This document shows positions 49,308 to 57,949 of a DNA stretch of 64,000 nt, in pieces. This DNA comes from Microbacterium sp. LWO12-1.2 (GTDB lineage Bacteria; Actinomycetota; Actinomycetes; Actinomycetales; Microbacteriaceae), in assembly GCF_040675875.1 (NCBI RefSeq), contig NZ_JBEGII010000001.1:2418001-2482000 (forward strand), read 5' to 3'. The notes beneath the pieces are model-generated. The model was not told where the DNA came from, searched no databases, and was given only the letters and a program-made list of their open reading frames with translations. The number at the start of each line of letters is the position of its first letter. Within the stretch, counting starts at the first letter, position 1. The position numbers were made by a program, and so were the translations under genes.

Positions 49308-51527
49308 TCAGGGGGTGATCGCGACCGACACGATCCCGGTCGTGTTCCTCGCGGTGTCGTACACGCGATACTGCACAGTCGTTCCGACCGGAACGTCGAC
49401 GGAGACGCTGCTCACGCCCAACGGCGTCGGCAAGGTCGTCGTGACCCAGCTCGACGCGCCGGAAAGCAGGTAGCCGATCGTCTTGACTCCTGAGAGCGCA
49501 TCAGAACCCGTGATCGTGAGGCGTCGAGTCGCAGGATCACCGGTCGCTACCATCGCGATGCTCGCCATGGGCGCCGTGCGGTCGACGTTGACGCTGACCG
49601 TCCGGACTGTGGAGCTGTTGAGCGCGTCGTCTCTTGTCCGGTAGACGAAGGAGTTGAGCCCCTCGGCGTACCCCGAGGTATCGACGGCGACCGAGGTCGT
49701 GCCGGGCTGCCAGCCGCTCCCCGTATCCACTTCCACCGTCGGTGCGGAATCGTGACGATCGTGCGCCGTCAGGACGATCTGCACGGGAACAGAGGAGAAC
49801 CAGCCGGATGCGGGCTCCACCGGGCTGAGCTGGACGTACGGCGCGACGGTGTCTGTTCCCGGCGCTCTGCGATCGAATCCCGTCGCAGGAGCGCGCAAAG
49901 CGACGCCGGCCAGCCCTGCCCATCCCTCGCTCGCGGTGATGGTCACGCGGATCCCTGTCGCGTTCAGGTCGCGTCCGACGCCGAACCAGTCCAGCGCGTC
50001 GACCCGAGCATCCTGGTAATCGCGCACTGGCGTCCACACCTGCGCGCTGCCCACCCCTGTCGCCACCTCGATCACCGCGGACTCGCGGTATCCGGGTTTC
50101 AGCGCGACTCCGATCTCGCCGACTCTCAGTGGCTCGGCGAAATCGGCCTGCCACACGTGCGGTGTGCCGTGCGTGTTCACGCTGGTGTTCGCGACGGCCA
50201 TCGTGCCGTAGTCCACGACGCCGTCCACCGGCCCAGACGGCGAGAACCCTGCGGCGGTGTGGTTCATCGTCGTGGTGATCGTGGCGTCGCCCTCCGCGAC
50301 GAGCGCACCCAACGGGATGTCTTCGGCCTCCAGGTCGAGGAAGGTTCCCCCGATGGTGCCGGCCATCCGGTCGTAGTAGACCGTCAGCACGCCACCATCG
50401 GCCAATTGCACGGATCCCGAGTACGCCTGATCGCCGAAATCGCGGGGACCGCGGTAGATGAGTGTCTGCTCGGCACCAGCCCACCCGTGGGCGGGGTCGT
50501 AGATCAATCCCGCCGTGGGACGACCCTGCCCCCAGGCTCGCGACCGGTCGCCCCAGGTGAGGAGCACATTGCCGTCGCGCAGACGGAGCAGGTGCGGAGC
50601 GTCGCCCTTCAGCCCGGCGATGTCCACCGGCGATGTCCAGGTGTCGCCGTAGTCCGACGAATAGCTCACCCTCATGACGGCATCCTGAGGGTTATAGGAC
50701 GTACGGGCCACCATCATGATCTCCCCGGCGCCGAGGTCTACCAGCGCAGGCTCGACGTACCAGGTCGCCGGGGTGGTGGTGCCCGGCACGTAGTAGTCGG
50801 GACCTGACCACATCACGGTCCGCTCGTCGGCGACATCCCAGGTCGCACCGCCGTCGAAGCTGCGAAGCACGTGCGCCGCGGGGGCGCCCTCGCGGCCCCG
50901 GCGATCACGCATCGCTGTGAAGGGCAACAGCAGGTCTCCGTTGTCCAGTTCGATGAGTTCGCCGTTCCCTGCCGCGTATCCGTAAGGGCTGGTGTAGGCC
51001 ACGGTGGCGGGGACGAGCGGGGAGGACCAGGTCGCACCGTCATCCGTGCTGCGGATGAGGTTGATCGTCCGGTTGTTCGAGCGGTTCGGGTTGTTGAAGT
51101 CGTAGTACCAGAGCAGGACGTCGCCGTTGCGAAGCACCGTGACGTTCGGCTCCTTCTCGTCGGGCACGCCCGGAGTGTCGACGATCGTCGTCGCCGACGA
51201 CCAGGTGCGGCCTTCGTCATCGGACGTCCGCATCGCGATGCGACTGTAGTTCGAATGGCTCGGCGAGTCGGAGTATGCGATCAGGAGCCGTCCGTCGGCG
51301 AGCCGTGCAATGGAGGGGAACCATCCGCAGTCCACGACCTCGTTGTCCTCACGGCTCTTCGTCATGTCCCAGGGAAGACAGTCGGAGTTCTCCGGCGACA
51401 CGATCTCGACGTCCGGCTGTATCGGCAGGTCGACCTGGCTTGCGGCGACGGCCGGGTGTGCGGGCAGCAAGACCACCACAAGCAGCGCAGCGACGACCGC
51501 GGCGACGGATCTGACGGATCTACTCAT
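49308..51527 (-). CDS. Secreted BNR/sialidase-family protein
   Basis: 739 aa. A Sec signal covers about residues 1-29 (hydrophobic V-V-A-A-L-L-V-V-V-L-L, cut after A-V-A-A). A beta-propeller of about 350 residues follows with four Asp boxes: S-D-D-E-G-R-T-W, S-T-D-D-G-A-T-W, S-F-D-G-G-A-T-W and S-S-D-Y-G-D-T-W. The first catalytic Arg of true sialidases (R-I-P) appears as W-F-P, so the activity may differ. The C-terminus has Ig-like D-R-T-A-P modules. It is secreted, and probably acts on host, plant or microbial glycans to feed the transporters nearby. Confidence 0.8.
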   Translation of the reverse strand: MSRSVRSVAAVVAALLVVVLLPAHPAVAASQVDLPIQPDVEIVSPENSDCLPWDMTKSREDNEVVDCGWFPSIARLADGRLLIAYSDSPSHSNYSRIAMRTSDDEGRTWSSATTIVDTPGVPDEKEPNVTVLRNGDVLLWYYDFNNPNRSNNRTINLIRSTDDGATWSSPLVPATVAYTSPYGYAAGNGELIELDNGDLLLPFTAMRDRRGREGAPAAHVLRSFDGGATWDVADERTVMWSGPDYYVPGTTTPATWYVEPALVDLGAGEIMMVARTSYNPQDAVMRVSYSSDYGDTWTSPVDIAGLKGDAPHLLRLRDGNVLLTWGDRSRAWGQGRPTAGLIYDPAHGWAGAEQTLIYRGPRDFGDQAYSGSVQLADGGVLTVYYDRMAGTIGGTFLDLEAEDIPLGALVAEGDATITTTMNHTAAGFSPSGPVDGVVDYGTMAVANTSVNTHGTPHVWQADFAEPLRVGEIGVALKPGYRESAVIEVATGVGSAQVWTPVRDYQDARVDALDWFGVGRDLNATGIRVTITASEGWAGLAGVALRAPATGFDRRAPGTDTVAPYVQLSPVEPASGWFSSVPVQIVLTAHDRHDSAPTVEVDTGSGWQPGTTSVAVDTSGYAEGLNSFVYRTRDDALNSSTVRTVSVNVDRTAPMASIAMVATGDPATRRLTITGSDALSGVKTIGYLLSGASSWVTTTLPTPLGVSSVSVDVPVGTTVQYRVYDTARNTTGIVSVAITP

Positions 51528-51565
51528 CACTGAGCCTCTCTTCTGTAATGGTCGACGGAACTCAC

Positions 51566-51579
51566 GGACGACGTCGTCC
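51566..51579. promoter_or_regulatory. 14-bp palindrome in the sialidase leader
   Basis: GGACGACGTCGTCC is a perfect palindrome, about 40 bp upstream of the sialidase start. Its owner is unknown. Confidence 0.4.
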
Positions 51580-51630
51580 CGCAGTGAAGTACCGACAGGC
51601 AAGCACCCGGCGTCGGCGCCGGCCATTCGC

Positions 51631-51647
51631 GTTCGCACTGTCCGAAC
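51631..51647. promoter_or_regulatory. IclR-type site 5 (sialidase/HAD gap)
   Basis: GTTCG-CACTGTC-CGAAC, exact 5-7-5 inverted repeat, about 104 bp upstream of the sialidase and 167 bp before the HAD start. It links the sialidase region to the IclR block. Confidence 0.6.
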
Positions 51648-51706
51648 GGCAGATCTCCCGCCGACACGTCGGTGTGCGTGGGGAGAGCCTACGAGACGCG
51701 CCACCC

Positions 51707-51730
51707 ATTGTCGACAATCGACGATAGAAT
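51707..51730 (+). promoter_or_regulatory. GntR-type operator A and HAD promoter
   Basis: ATTGTCGACAAT (51707-51718) is a perfect 12-bp palindrome. Its longer form, ATTGTCGACAATCGAC, is repeated on the other strand before the ABC binding-protein gene. TAGAAT (51725-51730) follows as a -10, so binding would cover the spacer and repress the HAD gene. Confidence 0.75.
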
Positions 51731-51813
51731 CATCGAAGAGGTGCCTCGGCTTCGACCGCCACCACCGGAGACAGCGAAGCGGCGCATCCGCCACCTCAGG
51801 ATCGGACGCATGC

Positions 51814-52419
51814 ATGCAGACCTCCCCGCACCACTGGCATCACCTCGCGGAGCAGGCCGCACGCGGCGCATACTCCGCGGTTCTCTTCGATTGCGACGGA
51901 ACCCTGGTGGACTCGGAACCGTTGTGCGAGCGGGCATGGAGATCCGTCGCAGACGATCTGGGCCTCCCCCGCACTCCCGACGTCTCGCCTGCGGGCTCCA
52001 GCTTCGAACAGAGGATTGGTGCGCTCCGCCGACACCACCCCGGGCTGCCCCCGTCAGCGGACCTCTACCGTGCCTACTGGTCCCGGCTGAGCCGGCTCTA
52101 TCGAGCAGAGCTCCGGCCGATCGTGCCTGTGTACGACACTGCGGTGCGACTCCGACGATCCGGCGTCCCGGTGGCGGTCGTGAGCAACAGCGAACAGCTC
52201 CGGCTCGAGTTCACCATCCTGTGCGCGGCGCCGCGGCTGTCTGCCGAACCGCTGGTGGGGTGGAGCCAGGGTCGTCGCCCCAAGCCCGCGCCCGATCTGT
52301 ACCTCCTTGCGGCGGATCTGCTCGAGGTGGCGCCGTCGCGGTGCCTTGCCGTGGAAGACAGCCCGATCGGCGCGGAGGCCGCCCTCGCAGCGGGCATGAC
52401 GGCCACGCTCGTGCGCTGA
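51814..52419 (+). CDS. HAD-superfamily phosphatase (beta-phosphoglucomutase-like)
   Basis: 201 aa. Motif I D-C-D-G-T-L-V-D-S, motif II V-V-S-N-S, motif III K-P-A-P, and motif IV V-E-D-S-P-I-G-A-E-A-A. It should remove phosphate from or isomerise a small sugar phosphate. The ATG at 51814 is the only in-frame start with family fit; a GTG at 51741 is in another frame. Controlled by a GntR-type operator directly over its promoter. Confidence 0.87.
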   Translation: MQTSPHHWHHLAEQAARGAYSAVLFDCDGTLVDSEPLCERAWRSVADDLGLPRTPDVSPAGSSFEQRIGALRRHHPGLPPSADLYRAYWSRLSRLYRAELRPIVPVYDTAVRLRRSGVPVAVVSNSEQLRLEFTILCAAPRLSAEPLVGWSQGRRPKPAPDLYLLAADLLEVAPSRCLAVEDSPIGAEAALAAGMTATLVR

Positions 52420-52440
52420 CCCTGGGCACCCGACGTCGAT

Positions 52441-53196
52441 TCACTCCGCCGCTGCACGCCACTCGCCGGGAAGCAGCTCCGCTCCACCCGTCACCGGGTA
52501 GGTCGGCACGCTGCGGAAGCCTTCGACGAAATCCCATCGAGTATGCCCGGCTCGGACTTCCGCCTGCTTCCTGGCCTCCGCGATGTAGTCGTCCCCGTAC
52601 GCGCGCTGCATCCATTCCACCTGGCTCGCGTGCAACCTCAACAGCTCTTCCTTGAGCGCCTGGTGTCGCGAGATGTCGACGAGGAACTCGGGTTCGAACG
52701 AGATCCCGCCGAGCGTGTCCATCACGAACAGATGCGGGATCCTGTCCAGCGCCGGGTACCGCGTGCGCACGTGGGGCACAGCGGCAGGGATACGGCTGTC
52801 GATCGCGATCTGGCCCGCGATGCGGTGATCGGGGTGGTAGTCGTCGGTGGAGTGCACGAAGACCACGTCGGCTCGCGCCTGACGATACGCGTCGATGAAC
52901 GCCACTCGGCTCGCGCGGTCATTGAAGAGCATCTCGTCGGGGAAACCCATCCAGATCAAGTCCACCCCCAGACGTGAGGTGGAAGCCTCGGCCTCTTCGA
53001 AGCGTTGCGCGGCGATCTTCGCGGGGTCAGCGCCCCCTCCCCCGACTTCGCCGTTGGTGGCGATCGCGAACGTCACCTTCGCTCCCGCTTCGGCGTACAG
53101 CGCCATCGTGCCACCGCAGAGGATCTCGATGTCATCCGGGTGGGCCCCGATCGCGAGGACGGACAGGTCGGACAAGTCAGGGGTTCGCGTCGGCAT
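52441..53196 (-). CDS. PIG-L family deacetylase
   Basis: 251 aa zinc-dependent N-deacetylase, LmbE-like. A-H-P-D-D near residues 17-21 and H-P-D-H-R near 114 are the metal motifs. Family members deacetylate GlcNAc-containing molecules (GlcNAc-PI, mycothiol precursor, chitooligosaccharides). It is the last gene of the sugar ABC operon, 44 bp after the second permease. It may act on an imported N-acetylhexosamine compound. Confidence 0.9.
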   Translation of the reverse strand: MPTRTPDLSDLSVLAIGAHPDDIEILCGGTMALYAEAGAKVTFAIATNGEVGGGGADPAKIAAQRFEEAEASTSRLGVDLIWMGFPDEMLFNDRASRVAFIDAYRQARADVVFVHSTDDYHPDHRIAGQIAIDSRIPAAVPHVRTRYPALDRIPHLFVMDTLGGISFEPEFLVDISRHQALKEELLRLHASQVEWMQRAYGDDYIAEARKQAEVRAGHTRWDFVEGFRSVPTYPVTGGAELLPGEWRAAAE

Positions 53197-53240
53197 GAGG
53201 GTTTCCTTCTCTGAGGAGGTGAACGGGGGCACGCCGAGCA

Positions 53241-54077
53241 TCACTTGAGCCCACTGGAGGCGAAGCTCGCGACGATGTGACGGCGCAGGACGAGGAAGAC
53301 CAGGATCACCGGGATCGCCGCGAGCATCGAGACGGCGAGCACCTGGCCGTAATCGGTGGCGTTGGACCCGCGGAACTGGGAGAGCCCGAGGGGCACCGTC
53401 GTCATCCGGGTGCTTCCCACCACGATGAGTGGCCAGAGGAAGTTGTTCCAGCTCGCGAGGAAGGTGAGCGCCCCCAGCGCAGCCAGCGGCCCCCGCGCCA
53501 GGGGCATGACGATCCGCAGGAAGATCCGCAGTTCACCGGCGCCGTCGATGCGTGCGGCCTCGAACAGCGCCTGCGGCAGTCCCGCGAGGAATTGCCGCAT
53601 CAGGAAGACACCGAACGCACTGACCGCGCCGGGGATGATCAGCCCCGCGAAGCTGTCGAGCCACCCGAGCGTGCGCACCTGGACGAAGAGCGGGATCATG
53701 ATGGCCTGGAACGGCATCATCATCGCGGCGAGCGTCAGGACGAACAGCACTCGTCTCCCCGGGAACGAGAAGCGCGCGAATCCGTAGCCCGCCGTCACGC
53801 TGCCCACCAGCGTGAGAGCCGTGACAGCGATCGCCACGAGGAAGCTGTTCGCGAAGTAGGTCACGAATGGGGACGACTGCCATCCGAGCACGTAGTTGTC
53901 GACGGTGAATCGAGTGGGCATCTGGAACAACCCCGTACTCATCACCTCTCCTGTGGGGGTGAAGGACGACTTCACCGCCCAGATCAGCGGCGTCGCGACG
54001 AGCAGGGCCGCCCCGACGAGTAGGACGTGCGGGCCGGATCGGCGCAGGATCCGGAGCGAACGGGGGTCAGTCGTCAT
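53241..54077 (-). CDS. Carbohydrate ABC transporter permease, MalG/UgpE type
   Basis: 278 aa, six helices. The EAA loop is A-L-F-E-A-A-R-I-D-G-A-G-E-L-R-I-F near residues 165-182, and the first helix is at about 15-35. P-L-A-R-G-P-L-A-A-L follows. Overlaps the other permease by 11 bp. Together with it, forms the channel; no ATPase is in the cluster, so a shared MsiK-type ATPase probably powers it, as is common in actinobacteria. Confidence 0.92.
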   Translation of the reverse strand: MTTDPRSLRILRRSGPHVLLVGAALLVATPLIWAVKSSFTPTGEVMSTGLFQMPTRFTVDNYVLGWQSSPFVTYFANSFLVAIAVTALTLVGSVTAGYGFARFSFPGRRVLFVLTLAAMMMPFQAIMIPLFVQVRTLGWLDSFAGLIIPGAVSAFGVFLMRQFLAGLPQALFEAARIDGAGELRIFLRIVMPLARGPLAALGALTFLASWNNFLWPLIVVGSTRMTTVPLGLSQFRGSNATDYGQVLAVSMLAAIPVILVFLVLRRHIVASFASSGLK

Positions 54078-54975
54078 GCGAACTCCTCAGTGCGCGGAAC
54101 TGGACGATGGCGAAGAGGATGGCGATGACCAGCAGCACGACGGCCATCGCCGAGGCCTTGCCGACGTTTCCGAACGAGAATCCGACCTGGTAGATGTACA
54201 GCGACAGCGTCTGCGTCGCACCGCCGGGCCCTCCCTGAGTCAGCAGGTACGGCTGGACGAACAGTGTCAGGGCCTCCGTCGTCGCGATCACCAGCACGAA
54301 GAGGAGGACGGGGCGCAGCAGCGGCACGATGATGTGCACCAATCGCTGCAGGGGCCCAGCGCCGTCCATGCTGGCCGCTTCCAGGATCTCGGCGGGGATG
54401 TCCTGGAGACCGGCGAAGACGAGGATGGTGTAGTAGCCGACGTTCGTCCACACCATGAGCATGAGGATCGAGACGAGCGCCCACACCGGGTCCGCGAGCC
54501 ATTTGATCTGCGTCCCGAGCAGCGTGTTGATCACGCCCTGCCCCAGGTACATGGCCCCCCAGATGATGGACGACACCACGCTCGGGATCACCAGGGGCAG
54601 GTAGAACACCGCCTGATAGGCCGCCCGACCCCGCGCGACGTTGCTCATCAGCAGAGCGAGAACCAGTGCCAGGACGGAACCGGGGAGCGCGACGCCGGCG
54701 GCGACCTGGAAGGTCACGATGAGCGCCTGCCCGAAGGCCGAATCCTCGAACAGAGCCAGGTAGTTGGCCGCGCCGACGAACTTCGGACTCCCCACGAGGA
54801 ACCACTCGGTGAAGCTGAGCACGATCGCGGCGACCGACGGACCCAGCACGAAGAACGTGAGCCAGATGAAGGTCGGCGCCACGAACGCGATGCCGACACG
54901 TGCTTCGCGGCGAGGGAGAGAGGCGGGGCGTTCGCGTCGATGCGGTGTCACGATCGCCGAGGTTGAGTCATCCAT
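54067..54975 (-). CDS. Carbohydrate ABC transporter permease, MalF/UgpA type
   Basis: 302 aa. A longer cytoplasmic N-terminus, six or more helices, and the EAA loop E-I-L-E-A-A-S-M-D-G-A-G-P-L-Q-R-L near residue 210. GGAGAATC precedes the ATG at 54975. Lies 52 bp downstream of the binding-protein gene. Substrate as for the partner: probably a mono- or oligosaccharide. Confidence 0.92.
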   Translation of the reverse strand: MDDSTSAIVTPHRRERPASLPRREARVGIAFVAPTFIWLTFFVLGPSVAAIVLSFTEWFLVGSPKFVGAANYLALFEDSAFGQALIVTFQVAAGVALPGSVLALVLALLMSNVARGRAAYQAVFYLPLVIPSVVSSIIWGAMYLGQGVINTLLGTQIKWLADPVWALVSILMLMVWTNVGYYTILVFAGLQDIPAEILEAASMDGAGPLQRLVHIIVPLLRPVLLFVLVIATTEALTLFVQPYLLTQGGPGGATQTLSLYIYQVGFSFGNVGKASAMAVVLLVIAILFAIVQFRALRSSHDD

Positions 54976-55027
54976 GATTCTCCGTTCCGTCGGGGTGCGG
55001 TCGACGCATCGGCCGCACCCCGAGGCC

Positions 55028-56326
55028 TCAGTTGTCGAGCAGAGGCTCGATCGCGGCGTGCGCTGCGTCGAGTGCGCTCTGCGCGTCGTCGCCGTTGACG
55101 ACCACTCGCTGGATGGCGCTCTCAAGGATCTGGCTGATCTCGTTGTACTGGCTCAGCGGCGGAAGGAAGTTGCCGCGAGCGAACCCTTCGACGAACACCT
55201 CCCAGCTCGGAACATCGGCGGTGGCCTCATCGGTCAACACATCGTTGTCTCCGAGCCAGATCCCGGCCTCCGCGAAGTAGGTCGGAGAGGCATCGGCCAG
55301 GTAGCGCGCGAACTCCCACGCCTCCTTCTGGTGAGCGCTCGTCGCCGGCACGTAGAGTCCGTAGCCGTACAGATCCGCTCCCACCGTCTCCCCACCGAAC
55401 GTGGGGTACTGGCCGACCGTCCATGGGATGTCCGGATAGGTTCCCTCCAACGTCGGGATGAACCAGGAGCCGCCGGTGTTGACCATCGCCGCGGTCCCGT
55501 CGCCGAAGAGGGCCTCCGCATTGGTGGATGCGGTCGGCCCGAGCGCGGGGTCGTTGACGCCATGATCGTTCGCCAGGTCACCCCAGGTCTGCAGCGCCCT
55601 GACGGCCTCGGGCGAGTTGACGAACGACTCCGAGCCGTCAGGACCGAACAGCATTCCGCCCGCCTGCCTGGTCATGGCGTCGAGCACGAGCACATCCCGC
55701 ACCTGGTTGTTCAATGACAGCGCGACACCTTCGGCCGGACCGCCCGGCGCATCCTGGATCAGCGCGCCCACGGTCGCCACGTCGGCCCACGTCTTCGGGA
55801 AGTCCTTCACCGGATCGAGGCCGGCGTTGGCGAAGTGCTGATCATTGACCCAGAACTGGTACGTGGAGATCTCGTGCGGGATGCCGATGAACTCTCCGTC
55901 CGCGGAGAATCCGGCCCCGATCGCCTCGGTGTACTGGGCGGCGAGCTCGTCGGCGGTCATTCCGTACGCCTCGTGGTCGACGGGGGCGAGGTAGCCCTTG
56001 GCGATCAGGCCGGCGGCATACGACTGGAAGTAGTTGACGAGGTCGGGTCCGCCGCCTGCCGCGATCGCGGCGTTGAGCTTGGCGGCCATGGTCCCGAACT
56101 CGATGGGCAGGTAGTCGATACGGACGCCCGGATGGTCTTTCTCGTACTGAGCGATCAGCTCGCGCTCGACCTCCTGCGCGGGAGCGTTGACGTGCGTCCA
56201 GTAGGTGATGGTCGTCGCGCCGTCCGCGGACGGTGATCCCTCCGCCGCGCACCCCGTGACAGCCAGCGCGGCGAGTGCCGCGACGGTGATGCTTGTTCCG
56301 CGCCGACCCCAGAGTCGTCGTTCCAT
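55028..56326 (-). CDS. Carbohydrate ABC transporter substrate-binding lipoprotein
   Basis: 432 aa SBP family 1. The lipoprotein box is A-V-T-G-C ending at residue 26. The mature part shows Y-W-T-H-V-N-A-P and G-G-G-P-D-L-V-N-Y, and ends in a typical A-A-I-E-P-L-L segment. First gene of a four-gene unit (SBP, MalF-like, MalG-like, PIG-L). A GntR-type operator lies 70 bp upstream. Confidence 0.92.
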   Translation of the reverse strand: MERRLWGRRGTSITVAALAALAVTGCAAEGSPSADGATTITYWTHVNAPAQEVERELIAQYEKDHPGVRIDYLPIEFGTMAAKLNAAIAAGGGPDLVNYFQSYAAGLIAKGYLAPVDHEAYGMTADELAAQYTEAIGAGFSADGEFIGIPHEISTYQFWVNDQHFANAGLDPVKDFPKTWADVATVGALIQDAPGGPAEGVALSLNNQVRDVLVLDAMTRQAGGMLFGPDGSESFVNSPEAVRALQTWGDLANDHGVNDPALGPTASTNAEALFGDGTAAMVNTGGSWFIPTLEGTYPDIPWTVGQYPTFGGETVGADLYGYGLYVPATSAHQKEAWEFARYLADASPTYFAEAGIWLGDNDVLTDEATADVPSWEVFVEGFARGNFLPPLSQYNEISQILESAIQRVVVNGDDAQSALDAAHAAIEPLLDN

Positions 56327-56395
56327 AGTGTTCGCGCCTTCCGCCCATTCGGTAGCTGAATGCCGGCAACCCTGCCGACGGATCGGCTCTAGTCG

Positions 56396-56407
56396 ATTGT
56401 CGACAAT
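56396..56407. promoter_or_regulatory. GntR-type operator B (sugar ABC operon)
   Basis: ATTGTCGACAAT, perfect 12-bp palindrome, 70 bp before the binding-protein start. Read in the direction of that gene it continues as CGAC, the same 16 bases as operator A. Confidence 0.75.
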
Positions 56408-56488
56408 GATCCTCAGACCGTGATCCGTCCGTTATCGAAGGCGTCTCTCCGACCGTTCGAGGCGCCGAGCGGCACCCTCGAACGCGAC

Positions 56489-57274
56489 TCAGAACGTGTT
56501 CGCGCTCTTGGCCAGCAGGCCCCCGTCGCACACCAGGTGACTGCCGGTGACATAGGCGCTCTCGTCGCTCAGAAGCCAGAGGACCGCATCCGCGATCTCC
56601 TCCGGTCGCGCCATCCGCCCGAGGGGGATCTGACGCTGCGCCGCCTGCGCCAGCTCGGTGCGACGGGCCAGCAGCGCCTCCCCTTCCAGTCCGAAGTAGA
56701 GGATGTCCGTATCGGTGGCCCCGGGTACGACCGCGTTCACGCGCACCCCGTCGGGGGCGCCGTCCAGAGCCGCTGCGCGCACGAATGCCGAGATGCCGCC
56801 TTTCGATGCACCGTATGCGGTGTTCGCACCTCCGGCGAAGCCCACGAACGCAGACGGCGACGAGACGCACACCAGCGATCCGCCCGATCCCCGCGCGCGC
56901 CAGTGGTTCACGGCCGCCCGAGACGTGAGGAATGTTCCGCGGAGGTTCACCGCCATCACACGGTCCCAGGACTCCACGGTGGCGGAGGCGAGAGGCTCGC
57001 TGACCTCGATGCCCGCATTGGCAACGACGCCCGAGATCTCGGGCAGCCGATCCACGACCGCCTCGAATGCGGCGTCCACCTCACGCTCATCGCTCACATC
57101 GCAGACGAGAGGAAGGGCCGATGCCGCGCCCGCAGCGAGCACAGCGGACGCCGCGTCGGCCAGCGCCCGCTCGTCGATGTCGAGCAGGGCGACGTGCCTT
57201 CCCCGCTTCGCCGCTCCGATCGCGATGCCTCGCCCGATCCCGGATGCGGCTCCCGTGACGACGACCGCGCTCAC
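56489..57274 (-). CDS. Short-chain dehydrogenase
   Basis: 261 aa SDR. Cofactor motif T-G-A-A-S-G-I-G near residues 7-14, D-I-D for NAD preference, N-A-G near 85, and catalytic Y-G-A-S-K with S in V-S-S-P. The GTG overlaps the GntR stop (GTGA). It most likely oxidises a sugar or sugar acid in the pathway controlled by that regulator. Confidence 0.9.
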   Translation of the reverse strand: MSAVVVTGAASGIGRGIAIGAAKRGRHVALLDIDERALADAASAVLAAGAASALPLVCDVSDEREVDAAFEAVVDRLPEISGVVANAGIEVSEPLASATVESWDRVMAVNLRGTFLTSRAAVNHWRARGSGGSLVCVSSPSAFVGFAGGANTAYGASKGGISAFVRAAALDGAPDGVRVNAVVPGATDTDILYFGLEGEALLARRTELAQAAQRQIPLGRMARPEEIADAVLWLLSDESAYVTGSHLVCDGGLLAKSANTF

Positions 57275-57948
57275 CGGTCGCTCTCCGACACAGCGTCGGA
57301 GGAGAAGTGCGTGCGGATGTGCTCCGTGATCGCCTGAAGGCCGTGGTCGCGGTCACCACTCCGCAGCGCACGGACGAGCTCTCGATGCTGCTCTGCCACG
57401 GCGTGCGAGTCGCCATAGTAGTTCGCGTCCCGGCGGAAGTACGCGCGGACGCGAGGCTGAATCGTGCGCCAGATCTGCAGGCAGTGCTGCTGGCCGGACA
57501 GGATGACGATGGCCTCATGGAACCGGATGTCGTCGTCGGCGAGACGGGTAAGGTCACCTGCGGAGGCAGCCGCGTCCATGCTGTCGATGATGCTCTCCAG
57601 ACCGGCGATATCGTCGTCTGTCACCACCGACATCGCCTTGTCGAACGCGAAGCGCTCGAGCGCGACACGGATCGGCACGAGCACGTTCTCGATCTCCTCC
57701 TGCGAGACGCCGAGGACCTCGGTCCCGCGATACGGGTAGGACACGACAAGTCCTTCCTGCTCGAGCTGGCGCAGAGCCTCGCGGACCGGCGCACGACTCG
57801 TGCCCAGTTGCGCTGCCAGCTCCAGCTCGGTCAGCTTCTGCCCCACTTCCAGATCCCCGGTCGTGATGGCCTCGCGAAGAATCTCGGCGACGCGCTCACG
57901 ACGGGACGCGGCAGGGACAGAGGGGAGGGAGGAGAGAGCGCTCATCAT
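57271..57948 (-). CDS. GntR-family regulator, FadR/FCD type
   Basis: 225 aa. The winged helix is A-I-T-T-G-D-L-E-V-G-Q-K-L, then E-L-A-A-Q-L-G-T-S-R-A-P-V-R-E-A-L-R-Q-L-E. The FCD ligand domain has F-H-E-A-I, E-Q-H-R-E-L and I-T-E-H-I, histidines that bind a metal. The first ATG at 57948 is one base after the mutarotase stop. Its own operator (57973-57982) lies 25 bp upstream, so it is autoregulated and also controls HAD and the sugar ABC operon. Confidence 0.93.
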   Translation of the reverse strand: MMSALSSLPSVPAASRRERVAEILREAITTGDLEVGQKLTELELAAQLGTSRAPVREALRQLEQEGLVVSYPYRGTEVLGVSQEEIENVLVPIRVALERFAFDKAMSVVTDDDIAGLESIIDSMDAAASAGDLTRLADDDIRFHEAIVILSGQQHCLQIWRTIQPRVRAYFRRDANYYGDSHAVAEQHRELVRALRSGDRDHGLQAITEHIRTHFSSDAVSESDR

Positions 57949-57949
57949 G

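Noticed and set aside
51741..51813. GTG at 51741 as start of the HAD gene
   Set aside because: It has GAAGAG upstream but is in a different frame from the HAD domain.
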